DNA of 64,000 bases from Bordetella genomosp. 12. GTDB taxonomy: Bacteria; Pseudomonadota; Gammaproteobacteria; Burkholderiales; Burkholderiaceae_B. This document shows positions 31,402-41,073 of this stretch, piece by piece. Under the pieces are notes generated by a model that was not told the DNA's origin, made no database searches, and worked only from the letters and a program-made list of their open reading frames with translations. Within the stretch, counting starts at the first letter, position 1, and each line of letters starts with the position of its first letter. The position numbers and the translations under genes are program-made. The stretch spans positions 930,001 through 994,000 of the forward strand of contig NZ_NEVU01000003.1 in NCBI RefSeq assembly GCF_002261355.1. Direction: 5' to 3'.

Positions 31402-32406
31402 TTATTGATTGTGGCTCAGCGCGTTGGACAGCAAACGCGCCGTGATGTCGACGATGGGTATCACCCGCTCATAGGACATCCGGGTCGGTCCGATCACGCC
31501 CAGCGTGCCGACGATCTGGCCATCGACGCCATAGGGCGCCGTGACCACGGTGACCTCATCCATGGGAACCAGCTGAGAATCGCCGCCGATATAGATCTGC
31601 ACGCCCTGCGCACGGCTGGAAACATCCAGCAACTGCAGCAGATCGGTCTTTTTTTCGAACAACGAGAACATCTTGCGCAACCGGTCCATGTCCGACGCGA
31701 TGTCGGTTACATCGAGCAGCTTGCGCTCTCCGGAGATCACCACCGAATCGCCCTCGTCCGCAGCCTCGGCGCCCGCCTCGACCGCGGCCTGCATCAGGCG
31801 CGAGATGTCCTCGCGCAACTGCGTCAGTTCGGTCGATAGCGTACGGCGCACCGCGTCGAACGACTTGCCGGAGAAATGCTGATTGAAGAAATTGGCGGCT
31901 TCGAGCAATTCGCTCTCGGCGTAGTCGCGCTGCACCTGCATGATGCGGTTCTGCACGTCGCCATCCGGCGTGACGATGATGAGCAGCACGCGTTTGTCCG
32001 TCAGCCGCACAAACTCGATCTGACGAAACACCTGCGCCCGCTTGGGCGTGAGCACCACGCCGGCGAATTGCGTCAGATTGGACAGCAAGGCAGCAGCCGC
32101 ATTGACGGCCCGGCTGGGCTCGACCATGGGCAGCAGCTCGGTCATGTTGGCCGGCTCGAACTGATACGGATGCACGGCCAAGAGGGAGTCCACGAACATC
32201 CGATAACCCCGGGGCGTGGGTACACGGCCGGCCGAGGTATGCGGACTGTGTATCAGCCCGAGCTCCTCGAGATCGGCCATCACGTTGCGGATGGTCGCCG
32301 GAGACAGGTCAAATACCTTGGATAGCGTACGAGAACCCACCGGTTGCCCGTCGGCGATATAGCGTTCAATCAACGCTTTCAACAAAGCTCGTGCGCGGTC
32401 GTCCAT
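31402..32406 (-). CDS. hrcA: Heat-inducible transcription repressor HrcA
   Basis: Repressor that normally binds CIRCE elements (TTAGCACTC-N9-GAGTGCTAA) and needs GroEL for activity. 334 residues, normal length. Winged helix at the N-terminus ([20 protein letters not shown]), then [20 protein letters not shown], a family signature; the inserted dimerising domain and GAF-like core follow. No CIRCE is visible in front of grpE, dnaK or hrcA in this window, so its targets are probably elsewhere (groESL). Divergent from nadK. Confidence 0.96.
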   Translation of the reverse strand: MDDRARALLKALIERYIADGQPVGSRTLSKVFDLSPATIRNVMADLEELGLIHSPHTSAGRVPTPRGYRMFVDSLLAVHPYQFEPANMTELLPMVEPSRAVNAAAALLSNLTQFAGVVLTPKRAQVFRQIEFVRLTDKRVLLIIVTPDGDVQNRIMQVQRDYAESELLEAANFFNQHFSGKSFDAVRRTLSTELTQLREDISRLMQAAVEAGAEAADEGDSVVISGERKLLDVTDIASDMDRLRKMFSLFEKKTDLLQLLDVSSRAQGVQIYIGGDSQLVPMDEVTVVTAPYGVDGQIVGTLGVIGPTRMSYERVIPIVDITARLLSNALSHNQ

Positions 32407-32515
32407 GTGACTATTTTATGGAAAGTTTTGCCAGGAGGCGATTTTTGTCCTCCGACATGATATGCGGCCCCATATAATCGCCTGATACGCTTCACGAATC
32501 CACTGAAACCCGCTC

Positions 32516-33415
32516 ATGCACTTTCCTATCGTCGCCCTGATCGGACGCTACCAGGACACAGGCCTGGATGCGCCCCTGCGCACGCTTGCCGACATGCTCA
32601 CGCAAGCCGGCCGCCGCGTTCTGGTCGATGCCGACACCGCGCGCAACACCGGCGTCCATGAGTACCCCGAAGCCACCTTGCAGGAGATCGGCGAGGCCGC
32701 CTCGCTGGCGGTGGTCATGGGCGGCGATGGCACGGTGCTGGGCGCGGCCCGGCACCTTGCGCCCTATGGGGTGCCCCTGGTGGGCATCAATCACGGCCGC
32801 CTGGGTTTCATCACCGACATCCCGCTGCAGGACGCCCGCAATGCGCTGGCACGCGTGCTGGATGGCAACTTTCAGATCGAAGAGCGCATGCTGCTGCAAG
32901 GCAGCGTCTGGCGCGGCGACGCACGCATGTACTCCGCCTCGGCGCTCAACGACGTCGTGCTCAACCGCGCCGGACGCGGCGGCATGATCGAAATGCGCGT
33001 CGAGCTCGATGGGGTGTACATGTACACCCAGCGCGCCGACGGCCTGATCATCGCCACCCCGACCGGCTCGACCGCCTACGCCTTGTCGGCCGCGGGCCCG
33101 CTGCTGCACCCGGGCCTCAATGCCATGGTGCTGGTGCCGGTGGCGCCGCAAAGCCTGTCCAACCGCCCCATCGTGATTCCTGACACGGGTGTGCTGAACA
33201 TGACGCTGACGGCGATCGGCCGCGTCGAGACCGGCGCCTCGGTGCATTTCGACATGCAGACCTGGTCGGATCTGCAACTGGGCGACCGCATCACGGTGCA
33301 GCGCGCCCCGCATACCGCCCGCCTGGTTCATCCCCAGGGATACAGCTTTTTCTCCACCCTGCGCCGCAAGCTGCATTGGAATTTGATGCCGCAGGCCACC
33401 GACAACATCGAGTAA
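32516..33415 (+). CDS. nadK: NAD kinase
   Basis: Cytoplasmic kinase making NADP+ from NAD+ and ATP. 299 residues. The family motifs are GGDGTVLGAAR (about 68-78) and the NAD-binding NHGRLGFITDIP plus TPTGSTAYALSAAGPLLHPG. Start is ATG at 32516. A TATAAT stands at 32473-32478 and could be its -10, without a strong -35. recN begins 17 bases after the stop, so they form an operon, a common arrangement in beta-proteobacteria along with divergent hrcA. Confidence 0.97.
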   Translation: MHFPIVALIGRYQDTGLDAPLRTLADMLTQAGRRVLVDADTARNTGVHEYPEATLQEIGEAASLAVVMGGDGTVLGAARHLAPYGVPLVGINHGRLGFITDIPLQDARNALARVLDGNFQIEERMLLQGSVWRGDARMYSASALNDVVLNRAGRGGMIEMRVELDGVYMYTQRADGLIIATPTGSTAYALSAAGPLLHPGLNAMVLVPVAPQSLSNRPIVIPDTGVLNMTLTAIGRVETGASVHFDMQTWSDLQLGDRITVQRAPHTARLVHPQGYSFFSTLRRKLHWNLMPQATDNIE

Positions 33416-33432
33416 TCCCGGCAGCGCCCGCC

Positions 33433-35088
33433 ATGTTGCGAACCCTGCATATCCGCGACTTCGTCATCGTCGAACAGACGGAAATCCATTTCGGTTCCGG
33501 CTTCACCGTTTTCACGGGTGAAACCGGCGCCGGCAAATCCATTTTGGTCGATGCGCTCGCACTCGCCTTGGGCGAGCGCGGCGACGCCAGCGTGCTGCGC
33601 GAAGGCGCCGCCAGAGCCGACATCACGGCCATCTTCGATACGCCCGCGCACTTGTCCGCCTGGCTGGCCGAACGCGAGCTCGAGCCCGCCGAAGAGCTCT
33701 CCCTGCGCCGCGTCATCGATGCCCAGGGGCGCAGCCGCGCCTACATCAATGGCATGCCGGCCACCGTGACGCAACTGCGCGAGCTGGGCGAGACGCTGGT
33801 CGACATCCATGGCCAGCACGCCCATCAGAGCCTGATGCGGCCCGACGCGCAGCGCGATTTGCTCGATGCGCACGGCGGGCATGCCGAGCTGCGCCAGGTC
33901 GTGGCGCAAGCCTGGAAGCACTGGCGGGGCCTGGCTCGCCAGCTCGAATCCGCCGAGCAGGACGCCGAGGCGCTGGCCACTGAACGCGAGCGGCTGCAGT
34001 GGCAGCTCGACGACCTGGATCGCCTGGGCTTGGCCGAAGGCGAATGGGACACCCTGCAAGCCGAACACAGCCGGCTGTCACACGCGCAATCCCTGCTCGA
34101 CGGCGCTGGCCAGATCATCGAAGCGCTGGATGGCGAGCAGGATTCGGCGCTCTCGCGCCTCAATGCCGCCACGCATCGTCTGCAGCAGATGCAGCGCCAC
34201 GACAGCGGCCTGAACGCCATCGCCGACGAGCTGGAGTCGGCCCGCATCGCCATGAGCGAAGCGATCTCCGACCTGAACAACTATCTCAGCCGGGTAGAGC
34301 TCGACCCGGACCGCCTCAATGCCGCCGAAGCCCGGCTCAGCGCCGTCTTCGACACCGCGCGCAAATTCAAAATCGAGCCCGAGAATCTCGCTGCCCTGCA
34401 TGCCTCGCTGCGCGAGCAATTGGCCCGGTTGCAAGCCGCGGGCGACGTCGAGGCCCTGCGCGCCCAAGTCCAGGCCGCGCAAGCGCAGTACGACAGCGCC
34501 GCGGGCCTGCTCAGCCAGGCACGCCAGCGCATCGCCCGTGATCTGAGCAAGCACGTCAGCCGGGCCATGCAAACGCTATCCATGAGTGGCGGCCGCTTCG
34601 AAGCCGCCCTCACAGCAGGACCGGCCAGCGCGCAAGGCAACGAAACCGTCGAATTTCTCGTCGCCGGTCACGCCGGCACCACCGCCAGGCCGCTGGCCAA
34701 AGTGGCGTCTGGCGGTGAACTGTCACGCATTTCGCTGGCCCTGTCAGTCATCGCCAGCCGTGCCGCGCGCGTACCCACCCTGATCTTCGACGAAGTCGAC
34801 AGCGGCGTGGGCGGCGCGGTGGCCGAGGTCGTAGGCAACCTGCTGCGTGAGCTGGGCGAACGCCATCAAGTGCTCTGCGTGACCCATCTGCCCCAGGTGG
34901 CGGCTTGCGGCAACCATCAGTTCCGCGTGAGCAAAAGCGAAAAGGCCGGCGTGACGCGTTCGCGCATTGCCGAGCTCGGCGCCGATGAGCGTATCGAGGA
35001 AGTCGCCCGCATGCTGGGCGGCATCACCATCACGCCCACCACGCTCGACCATGCTCGCGAAATGCTGCAAAACACCCACTCGGCCTGA
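33433..35088 (+). CDS. recN: DNA repair protein RecN
   Basis: SMC-like ATPase acting in double-strand break repair. 551 residues from the ATG at 33433 (MLRTLHIRDFVIVEQTEI). Walker A is GETGAGKSILVDALALALG; two coiled-coil arms occupy about 165-350; the C-terminal half has the ABC signature KVASGGELSRISLALSVI and Walker B PTLIFDEVDSGVGG. The earlier in-frame start at 33376 lies inside nadK. Second gene of the nadK-recN unit. Confidence 0.97.
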   Translation: MLRTLHIRDFVIVEQTEIHFGSGFTVFTGETGAGKSILVDALALALGERGDASVLREGAARADITAIFDTPAHLSAWLAERELEPAEELSLRRVIDAQGRSRAYINGMPATVTQLRELGETLVDIHGQHAHQSLMRPDAQRDLLDAHGGHAELRQVVAQAWKHWRGLARQLESAEQDAEALATERERLQWQLDDLDRLGLAEGEWDTLQAEHSRLSHAQSLLDGAGQIIEALDGEQDSALSRLNAATHRLQQMQRHDSGLNAIADELESARIAMSEAISDLNNYLSRVELDPDRLNAAEARLSAVFDTARKFKIEPENLAALHASLREQLARLQAAGDVEALRAQVQAAQAQYDSAAGLLSQARQRIARDLSKHVSRAMQTLSMSGGRFEAALTAGPASAQGNETVEFLVAGHAGTTARPLAKVASGGELSRISLALSVIASRAARVPTLIFDEVDSGVGGAVAEVVGNLLRELGERHQVLCVTHLPQVAACGNHQFRVSKSEKAGVTRSRIAELGADERIEEVARMLGGITITPTTLDHAREMLQNTHSA

Positions 35089-35122
35089 CCGCCCATCGCC
35101 CGCTCGCGGCGGGCGTTGACGC

Positions 35123-35148
35123 AAAAAAACCCGGCGCCAGGCCGGGTT
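35123..35148 (-). terminator. Intrinsic terminator of fur
   Basis: On the minus strand AACCCGGC pairs with GCCGGGTT and continues into seven T. It lies 20 bases past the fur stop and faces recN. Confidence 0.85.
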
Positions 35149-35167
35149 CAGTGCTTTACCGAAGCGA

Positions 35168-35584
35168 TCAGTTGCGCTGGCAATCCGAGCACATGCCATA
35201 GAGCACCATGGCATGGCTTTCCAACACAAAGCCATTGTCCTTGGCGACCTTGTGCTGACGCTTTTCGATATCGGTGTCGGAGAACTCCACCACCTTGCCG
35301 CAATTGGTGCAGATGAGGTGATCGTGATGATCGCCATCGTTGAGCTCGAACACCGCCTTGCCCGTATCGAACTGGCTGCGGCTCAGGATGCCGGCCTGTT
35401 CGAATTGGGTCAGGACGCGGTACACGGTAGCCAGGCCGATCTCGACGCTCTCGCCGATCAGCGCGCGGTACACATCTTCGGCGCTCAGATGGCGTTGGTC
35501 CGACTTACGGAAAATGTCGAGAATCTTGAGGCGGGGAAAGGTCGCCTTCAAACCCATGTTCTTCAATTCGCTCTGGTCGCTCAT
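35168..35584 (-). CDS. fur: Ferric uptake regulator Fur
   Basis: Iron-responsive repressor. 138 residues from the ATG at 35584 ([18 protein letters not shown]). Winged helix at the N-terminus ([25 protein letters not shown]), then the metal site [19 protein letters not shown], with the CxxC and a second CSDCQ pair near the C-terminus. Divergent from bamE, an arrangement known in Pseudomonas and other proteobacteria (fur/omlA). The gap holds an inverted repeat that may be a control site. It could control the TonB receptor gene at the left edge (inference). Confidence 0.98.
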   Translation of the reverse strand: MSDQSELKNMGLKATFPRLKILDIFRKSDQRHLSAEDVYRALIGESVEIGLATVYRVLTQFEQAGILSRSQFDTGKAVFELNDGDHHDHLICTNCGKVVEFSDTDIEKRQHKVAKDNGFVLESHAMVLYGMCSDCQRN

Positions 35585-35741
35585 GTAGTCGCTCTCCGTC
35601 CACTGAGGCAAGTCGCCGAAGCCCGGCCCTACCACGTCCTGCAATGCGGCCCCATTTTCGCACTGCCGCCTCGCCAGAGCGAGGCAATCTTCCAGACCTT
35701 GGCGGGCCAGCGCCGCAATTCCTGCTGCCTTGCGGAACTAT

Positions 35742-35768
35742 CCGTTATTTAAACCTTTATGATAACGG
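35742..35768. promoter_or_regulatory. Inverted repeat in the fur-bamE divergent promoter region
   Basis: CCGTTAT and ATAACGG are 13 bases apart. The repeat is AT-rich and close to where both promoters should be, so it may be an operator; it does not match a full Fur box. Confidence 0.35.
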
Positions 35769-35799
35769 TTTTGTCCGTTTCCAATAATAGGGGCGCGTA

Positions 35800-36354
35800 G
35801 TGTCCATGATTGCTCGTAATCCCTCCCGGCCCGTCAAGGCGGTGCTGGGAACCCTGGTGCTGGCCGCGGCCCTGGCCGGCTGCTCTTCTGGCAAATGGGG
35901 CTTCCCCTACCGCGCGGACATGCAGCAAGGTAACTGGATCACTCGTGAACAGGTCGCGCTGCTGCAGCCCGGCATGTCTCGCGAGCAAGTCCGCTTCGCG
36001 CTGGGCAGCCCGACGCTGACCAGCGTTCTGCATGCCGACCGCTGGGACTATCCGTACTACTTCAAGCCCGGCTACGGCAAGGCTCAGGAACGCCACTTCA
36101 CGGTTTTCTTCGAGAACGACCGCCTGGTGCGCTGGGACGGCGATCAACAGCCCGAACTGCAGCCCTTCCAGATCAACCTGCCCAACGCCGCCGCCCTGGA
36201 AAAAGCCGACAACGCCGAGATCGCCGCCGAGAAGCGCGCGGAGCAGGCCGAGAAGACCGAAGCCACGCACTCCAACGTGCAGATCAACAGCGCGACCCAG
36301 CCGGCCACCAGCACCCCGGGCATGCCCGGCAGCTCGCCCGAACCCCTGAAGTAA
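35800..36354 (+). CDS. bamE: Outer membrane assembly lipoprotein BamE
   Basis: Lipoprotein of the BAM complex, which inserts beta-barrel proteins into the outer membrane. 184 residues from GTG at 35800 (AGGGG six bases before); an ATG at 35806 is also possible. Lipoprotein signal with lipobox LAGC (VLAAALAGCSSG). The SmpA/OmlA domain is seen in VALLQPGMSREQVRFALGSP and DRWDYPYYFKPG. The C-terminal ~70 residues are an Ala/Glu-rich, Pro-ended extension, typical of this group of bacteria. dapB starts 15 bases later. Confidence 0.94.
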   Translation: MSMIARNPSRPVKAVLGTLVLAAALAGCSSGKWGFPYRADMQQGNWITREQVALLQPGMSREQVRFALGSPTLTSVLHADRWDYPYYFKPGYGKAQERHFTVFFENDRLVRWDGDQQPELQPFQINLPNAAALEKADNAEIAAEKRAEQAEKTEATHSNVQINSATQPATSTPGMPGSSPEPLK

Positions 36355-36369
36355 GCCCAAGGACAGACA

Positions 36370-37161
36370 ATGCGTATCGCAATTGCCGGCGCCAGCGGCC
36401 GCATGGGCCACATGCTGATCGAGGCCATCCTGAACACGGATGGCGTCGAGCTCGCCGTCGCCCTGGACCGCAAGGCCTCGCCCTCCCTGGGTCAGGATGC
36501 CGGCGCCTTTCTGGGCCGCGACACGGGCGTGCTCATCACGGACGATCTGGACAGCCTGGCCGGTGCCGACTGCCTGATCGATTTCACGCGCCCTGAGGGC
36601 ACGCTGGAGCATCTGCAGGCCTGCCTGCGGCATGGCACGCGCATGGTGATCGGCACGACCGGCTTCGACGATGCCGGCCGCGCCGCCATCGAAGTTGCCG
36701 CGCAAAAGATCGCCGTGGTGTTCGCGCCCAACATGAGCGTGGGCGTGAACGCCACGCTCAAGCTGCTGGACATGGCCGCCCGCATTCTGAACAGCGGCTA
36801 TGACGTCGAAGTCTTCGAAGCCCATCACCGCAACAAGGTCGACGCCCCCTCGGGCACCGCGCTGGCCATGGGTGAAGCCGTGGCCTCGGCCTGGGATGTC
36901 GCCCTGCCGGACGTCGCCACCTGGACGCGCCATGGCGAAACCGGCCCGCGCAAGCCCGGCACCATCGGCTTTTCGGTCGTGCGTGGCGGTGACATCGTGG
37001 GCGACCACACCGTGTACTTCTGCGGCACGGGCGAACGCATCGAAATCACCCACCGTTCGAGCAGCCGCGCCACCTATGCCGAAGGCGCCGTGCGTGCAGC
37101 CAAGTTCCTCGATGGCAAGCACAACGGCCTGTTCGACATGCAAGCCGTGCTCGGTCTCTGA
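36370..37161 (+). CDS. dapB: 4-hydroxy-tetrahydrodipicolinate reductase
   Basis: Lysine/diaminopimelate pathway enzyme using NAD(P)H, cytoplasmic. 263 residues. NAD-binding motif [15 protein letters not shown] at the N-terminus, and active-site region [17 protein letters not shown] with catalytic His and Lys. Start ATG at 36370 with AAGGACAG before it. It follows bamE closely and is probably transcribed with it. A strong bidirectional hairpin follows. Confidence 0.97.
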   Translation: MRIAIAGASGRMGHMLIEAILNTDGVELAVALDRKASPSLGQDAGAFLGRDTGVLITDDLDSLAGADCLIDFTRPEGTLEHLQACLRHGTRMVIGTTGFDDAGRAAIEVAAQKIAVVFAPNMSVGVNATLKLLDMAARILNSGYDVEVFEAHHRNKVDAPSGTALAMGEAVASAWDVALPDVATWTRHGETGPRKPGTIGFSVVRGGDIVGDHTVYFCGTGERIEITHRSSSRATYAEGAVRAAKFLDGKHNGLFDMQAVLGL

Positions 37162-37174
37162 TCGACGCACCCTC

Positions 37175-37212
37175 AAGCGAAGAAGCCGGCTCACGCCGGC
37201 TTCTTCGCTTTG
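37175..37212. terminator. Bidirectional terminator between dapB and murB
   Basis: AAGCGAAGAAGCCGGC pairs perfectly with GCCGGCTTCTTCGCTT around a short loop. The T tract is weak, but the stem is long and lies exactly between two convergent genes. Confidence 0.75.
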
Positions 37213-37217
37213 GGCCA

Positions 37218-38237
37218 TCACCGCAGCACGACAGGCTCGGGCTCGAGCCGCACACCGAAACGCGCCAGTACATCCGCTTCGATGGCCGCGGCCAACGCCA
37301 GAATATCGGCTGCCGTGGCTCCGCCGCGGTTGACCAGCACCAGCGCCTGGCGGTCATGCACGCCGGCCCGGCCCAGGTCGCGGCCTTTCCAGCCGCATTG
37401 ATCGATCAGCCAGCCGGCCGCCAGCTTGTAGCGCCCATCGGCCTGAGGATATGACACCAGCGCGGGAAAGCGGGCCAACAACGCATCCCGCGTCTCGGCA
37501 TCAACCAGGGGATTCTTGAAGAAACTCCCGGCGTTGCCGATCACCGCCGGATCGGGCAGCTTGGCGCGCCGGATCTCGCACACCGCCTGAAAAATCGACC
37601 GAGCGTCGGGGGCTGCGTCCTGCAACGCAGGCCAGCGCTGCAAATCGGGATAGTTCAGCACCGCACGCCAGGGACGCGGCAAGGCAAAGCGCACGCGCGT
37701 GATGAGCCAGCGTCCAGGCTCGCGCTTGAACACGCTGTCTCGATAGGCAAAACGGCACTCCTGGGCCGAGAACTGCACCAAGCGCCCCTGATGCAGGTCC
37801 CAGGCGCACAGGCTATCGAAACGATCGGCAAGCTCCACCCCATAAGCGCCAATGTTCTGCACCGGCGCGGCGCCCACCGTACCCGGGATGAGCGCAAGAT
37901 TCTCCAGCCCGTCCCAGCCCTGCGCGATGCAGTGAGCGACGAAGTCATGCCAACGCTCGCCTGCCCCGGCTTCCACGATCCAGGCCTGCGCGCGCGCCTC
38001 GACCAAGCGTATGCCGCGCAGCGCTACCCGCACGACCAGCTCGCGCAGGGACTCGCCCAGCACCAGATTGCTGCCGCCACCGAGCACCAGACAGCCGCCG
38101 TAACCGGCCGCCAGCGCGCTCAGGGCCGGCAACTGGGCCTCGTCTTCCAGGGTAATGAATGCAGAAGCGCGCGACGCCAGCCCGAAGGTGTTCAAACCGC
38201 GCAGATCCTGGCCCGTAGGCACAAGAGAAATTGACAT
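37218..38237 (-). CDS. murB: UDP-N-acetylenolpyruvoylglucosamine reductase
   Basis: Peptidoglycan precursor enzyme using FAD and NADPH, cytoplasmic. 339 residues from the ATG at 38237 ([20 protein letters not shown]). FAD-binding part contains [11 protein letters not shown], and the active-site region contains [15 protein letters not shown]. The long form (type I MurB, as in E. coli), with the C-terminal [20 protein letters not shown] segment. A TTG two codons earlier is an unlikely start. Convergent with dapB; divergent from the tRNA. Confidence 0.97.
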   Translation of the reverse strand: MSISLVPTGQDLRGLNTFGLASRASAFITLEDEAQLPALSALAAGYGGCLVLGGGSNLVLGESLRELVVRVALRGIRLVEARAQAWIVEAGAGERWHDFVAHCIAQGWDGLENLALIPGTVGAAPVQNIGAYGVELADRFDSLCAWDLHQGRLVQFSAQECRFAYRDSVFKREPGRWLITRVRFALPRPWRAVLNYPDLQRWPALQDAAPDARSIFQAVCEIRRAKLPDPAVIGNAGSFFKNPLVDAETRDALLARFPALVSYPQADGRYKLAAGWLIDQCGWKGRDLGRAGVHDRQALVLVNRGGATAADILALAAAIEADVLARFGVRLEPEPVVLR

Positions 38238-38386
38238 GGGCAATAAAAGCTATGCTATAGTTTCTGTCTTCGCTCATATTACTTGAACGACTGATTTGTC
38301 TGAGCCCGGCCCGGCTTTCTAGCCCGTTATCAAGCTCTCTTGATACACGTTGCCGCACTCAACACCGCAGTGAGTTTCACCGCAGT

Positions 38387-38414
38387 TTGCACAAATCAAA
38401 AATTCATGTACAAT
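38387..38414 (+). promoter_or_regulatory. Probable sigma-70 promoter of tRNA-Gly
   Basis: TTGCAC and TACAAT are separated by 16 bases, and the tRNA starts 58 bases after the -10. Confidence 0.6.
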
Positions 38415-38471
38415 GCGCGTCTTTCGTGAAAACAGTGTCGCATTGAACTGCGTTCAAAAACGAAAACCCCT

Positions 38472-38547
38472 GCGGGAATAGCTCAGTTGGTAGAGCGCAA
38501 CCTTGCCAAGGTTGAGGTCGCGAGTTCGAGACTCGTTTCCCGCTCCA
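38472..38547 (+). tRNA. tRNA-Gly (GCC)
   Basis: Full 76-base cloverleaf: acceptor GCGGGAA pairs with TTCCCGC, D arm GCTC/GAGC, anticodon stem CAACC/GGTTG with loop TTGCCAA (anticodon GCC), T arm GCGAG TTCGAGA CTCGT, and an encoded CCA end. It marks the left boundary of the lower-GC catabolic region. Confidence 0.97.
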
Positions 38548-38586
38548 AATTCCGATGTACAGGCCTGCGCCTTGTACAGCACGCAA

Positions 38587-38611
38587 AAAAAAGGAGCTTC
38601 GGCTCCTTTTT
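38587..38611. terminator. Intrinsic terminator after tRNA-Gly (TTCG tetraloop)
   Basis: AAAAGGAGC and GCTCCTTTT close a TTCG tetraloop, with A and T runs on either side. Confidence 0.85.
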
Positions 38612-38918
38612 GCGTTTCTGGCTGCCACGCGCGGCCCTCGCTCCGAAAACGACAAGTACGTCACCTGCCGACCAAAGCGCAGCGCAGCCGCTCGTGCGCG
38701 CACTGCCTTTTGTCCGCCGCTTGCGACCGCCCCCATCCGGTAGGTCAAGCGCTCGCGGGGCGCCACACCGCATTGCGTGGTCCGCTCGACCGACTCGCTG
38801 CTTAGCAGTACGCGCCCTTCACCCCTCCCAAAAAGCCGGCGCCCCCAATCAACCCTCAACCACCTGCGCCGCCAGCGGATCAGCGTCGAAAGCTGCTAGC
38901 TAGGGAAAACGCTTAGTT

Positions 38919-38932
38919 TGCATACGAATGCA
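38919..38932. promoter_or_regulatory. Probable LacI-type operator O1
   Basis: TGCATACGAATGCA is a near-perfect palindrome centred on CG, the pattern of LacI/PurR-family operators. Its start is 26 bases before that of the second copy. Confidence 0.5.
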
Positions 38933-38944
38933 TAGATTTTAGTC

Positions 38945-38958
38945 TGCATACGTATGCA
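38945..38958. promoter_or_regulatory. Probable LacI-type operator O2
   Basis: TGCATACGTATGCA is a perfect 14-base palindrome centred on CG, located 19 bases before the HisD-like start codon. The likely binder is the LacI-family protein encoded at 41070-42101. Confidence 0.55.
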
Positions 38959-38977
38959 CAACTAACCAGAGAGCTCC

Positions 38978-40300
38978 ATGATCCGCTATCTCAAACGTGG
39001 CCGTGACGTTCAAGCCCGCCACGCCGATGATCTCGCCGTTCGCAATACCGTCGAATCCATCATCCGCGATATTGAGCAGCGCGGCGATTCCGCTGTGCTC
39101 GAATACAGCAAGAAATTTGATAACTGGGCACCCGAGGACTTCCGACTGTCGCAGGCCGACATCGAACAGGCGATGAAGAGCCTATCTGCTCGCGAACTGG
39201 AAGACATTCGCTTCGCCCAGACCCAGATTCGCAATTTCGCCCAGATTCAGCGCAACTCCATGCTGGATGTCGAAGTGGAAACACGCCCAGGCGTATTCCT
39301 CGGTCATCGGCACATTCCTGTCAATGCGGTCGGATGCTACATCCCCGGCGGCAAGTACCCTTTGCTGGCCTCAGCGCACATGAGTGTGCTGACTGCGAAA
39401 GTGGCCGGGGTAAAGCGCGTCGTCGCCACGGCGCCGCCTTTTCAGGGACGACCGCATCCAGCCATTGTTGCCGCCATGCACTTGGCCGGTGCTGACGAAA
39501 TTCTCGTTCTGGGTGGCGTGCAAGCGGTCGTTGCGATGGCGGTAGGAACGGGCAGCATCGCTCCCGTCGACATGTTGGTGGGCCCCGGCAACATGTTTGT
39601 CGCTGAAGCGAAGCGTCAATTGTTCGGCCGCGTCGGGATTGATCTGTTTGCCGGCCCGACAGAGACCTTGGTCATTGCAGACGATTCGGTAGACGGCGAG
39701 CTCTGCGCCGTTGACCTTCTCGGGCAAGCTGAGCATGGTCCGACTAGCCCCGCTGTGCTGCTCACCGATAGTGAAGAGCTGGCTCAGGCCACGATGCGCG
39801 AAATCGAACAGCAACTTCTAAAGTTGCCGACCGCAGGAATCGCTGCTCAGGCATGGGCCGACTTCGGCGAGATCATCGTCTGCGACTCGCGAGAAGAAAT
39901 GCTACAGAAAGCCGACGAGATTGCCTCTGAGCATGTTCAAGTGATGACGCGCGACCCAGATTGGTTCCTCAACAAGATGACCAACTATGGTGCGCTATTC
40001 CTGGGCCCCCGCACGAACGTCGCCTTCGGCGACAAAGTCATTGGCACCAACCACACCTTACCCACCAACAAGGCGGCGCGCTATACCGGTGGTCTGTGGG
40101 TAGGTAAGTTTCTGAAAACGTGCACCTTCCAACGTATCAGCTCGGATGCAGCAAGCGCTGAAATAGGCGAGTACTGCTCCCGCTTGTGCCACATGGAGAA
40201 CTTCGCCGGCCATGGAGAGCAAGCGAACATCCGCGTGCGTCGCTATGGCAGCCGTGCCGAGGTGCCATGGTACGAGCCCGTCCCGGAGTTGCTGGCGTGA
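38978..40300 (+). CDS. HisD-like dehydrogenase (catabolic paralogue)
   Basis: NAD+-dependent, zinc-containing dehydrogenase of the histidinol dehydrogenase family, 440 residues. Counterparts of the E. coli HisD zinc and catalytic residues are present: Gln250 and His253 (GQAEHGPTS), Glu318-His319 (ASEHVQ), Asp352 ([10 protein letters not shown]) and His412 (ENFAGHGEQ). No histidine genes lie nearby. HisD-fold paralogues of this type, such as HpsN (sulfopropanediol 3-dehydrogenase), oxidise a primary alcohol to a carboxylate in four electron steps, so a similar catabolic reaction is likely; substrate unknown. First gene of the run; the next gene overlaps its stop (GTGA). Confidence 0.85.
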   Translation: MIRYLKRGRDVQARHADDLAVRNTVESIIRDIEQRGDSAVLEYSKKFDNWAPEDFRLSQADIEQAMKSLSARELEDIRFAQTQIRNFAQIQRNSMLDVEVETRPGVFLGHRHIPVNAVGCYIPGGKYPLLASAHMSVLTAKVAGVKRVVATAPPFQGRPHPAIVAAMHLAGADEILVLGGVQAVVAMAVGTGSIAPVDMLVGPGNMFVAEAKRQLFGRVGIDLFAGPTETLVIADDSVDGELCAVDLLGQAEHGPTSPAVLLTDSEELAQATMREIEQQLLKLPTAGIAAQAWADFGEIIVCDSREEMLQKADEIASEHVQVMTRDPDWFLNKMTNYGALFLGPRTNVAFGDKVIGTNHTLPTNKAARYTGGLWVGKFLKTCTFQRISSDAASAEIGEYCSRLCHMENFAGHGEQANIRVRRYGSRAEVPWYEPVPELLA

Positions 40301-41073
40301 GTACAGAGCGGCCGCTTCCCACTTTCAGTGGTTTCAGACTGGAAGGCCGGCGCGCATTGATCACGGGCGGCAGCCGTGGCCTGGGTTTGGCTAGCGCTGC
40401 GGCGCTGGCTCAAGCCGGCGCACGTGTCACGTTGGCGTCGAGGTCAGCCAACGACCTCGAGGTTGCCTGCTCGGCCATCCAGGCACAGGGCGGCAGCGCC
40501 GATTGTCTCGTCCTTGACGTCACGGACGCCTCCGCCGTGCAAAGCGCGCTACGGCAACGCCCTCCCTTCCAGATACTGGTCAATAACGCTGGTATGAATC
40601 GGCCGAAGCCGCTCATCGAGACACCCGACGAGGATATCGACGCTGTTCTCGCTTTGAACGTGAAGGCCGCGTTCTACGTGGCAAGAGAAGTCGCTCGTAC
40701 CTTACTGGCAGCGAAGCTACCCGGATCGATTATCAACGTCTCATCGCAGATGGGACAGGTTGGCAGCCCGCGCCGCACACTCTACTGTGCGTCCAAACAT
40801 GCCATCGAGGGGATGACCAAGGCGCTAGCCTGGGAGCTCGGAGCGTCCGCCATTCGTGTCAATACTTTGTGCCCGACGTTCATTGAGACGGAACTCACGG
40901 CCCCAATGTTCGAGGATCGGAAATTCCGCGAATTTGTGCTCGAAAGAATTGCGCTTGGACGACTCGGAAGACTCGACGAAGTGATGGGTCCAGTTGTTTT
41001 TCTTGCGAGTGACGCCTCCAGCTTGATGACGGGAAGCGCCTTGATGCTCGACGGAGGCTGGACAGCGGCATGA
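40297..41073 (+). CDS. SDR family oxidoreductase
   Basis: Classical short-chain dehydrogenase/reductase, 258 residues from the GTG at 40297, which overlaps the HisD-like stop. Cofactor motif TGGSRGLG (about 23-30), [13 protein letters not shown] with the catalytic Ser, and YCASK (Tyr163, Lys167). The C-terminus ends [12 protein letters not shown]. Its role is probably oxidation or reduction of a hydroxy/keto group in the same pathway; the substrate cannot be told. Followed by lacI with a four-base ATGA overlap. Confidence 0.9.
   Translation: MSTERPLPTFSGFRLEGRRALITGGSRGLGLASAAALAQAGARVTLASRSANDLEVACSAIQAQGGSADCLVLDVTDASAVQSALRQRPPFQILVNNAGMNRPKPLIETPDEDIDAVLALNVKAAFYVAREVARTLLAAKLPGSIINVSSQMGQVGSPRRTLYCASKHAIEGMTKALAWELGASAIRVNTLCPTFIETELTAPMFEDRKFREFVLERIALGRLGRLDEVMGPVVFLASDASSLMTGSALMLDGGWTAA

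Larger units (their letters stand above)
38548..38977. other. Non-coding boundary region after tRNA-Gly
   Basis: 430 bases without a convincing gene: a terminator (38587-38611), ~270 GC-rich bases with no recognisable product, then an AT-richer segment with the two palindromic operators before the HisD-like gene. No integrase is seen here. Frames crossing the tRNA are shadows. Confidence 0.55.

Noticed and set aside
28830-32515. CIRCE element near hrcA, dnaK or grpE
   Set aside because: No TTAGCACTC/GAGTGCTAA pair seen.
38404-38859. Minus-strand 151-residue frame overlapping tRNA-Gly
   Set aside because: Runs through the tRNA; frames of this kind next to tRNA genes are common artefacts.
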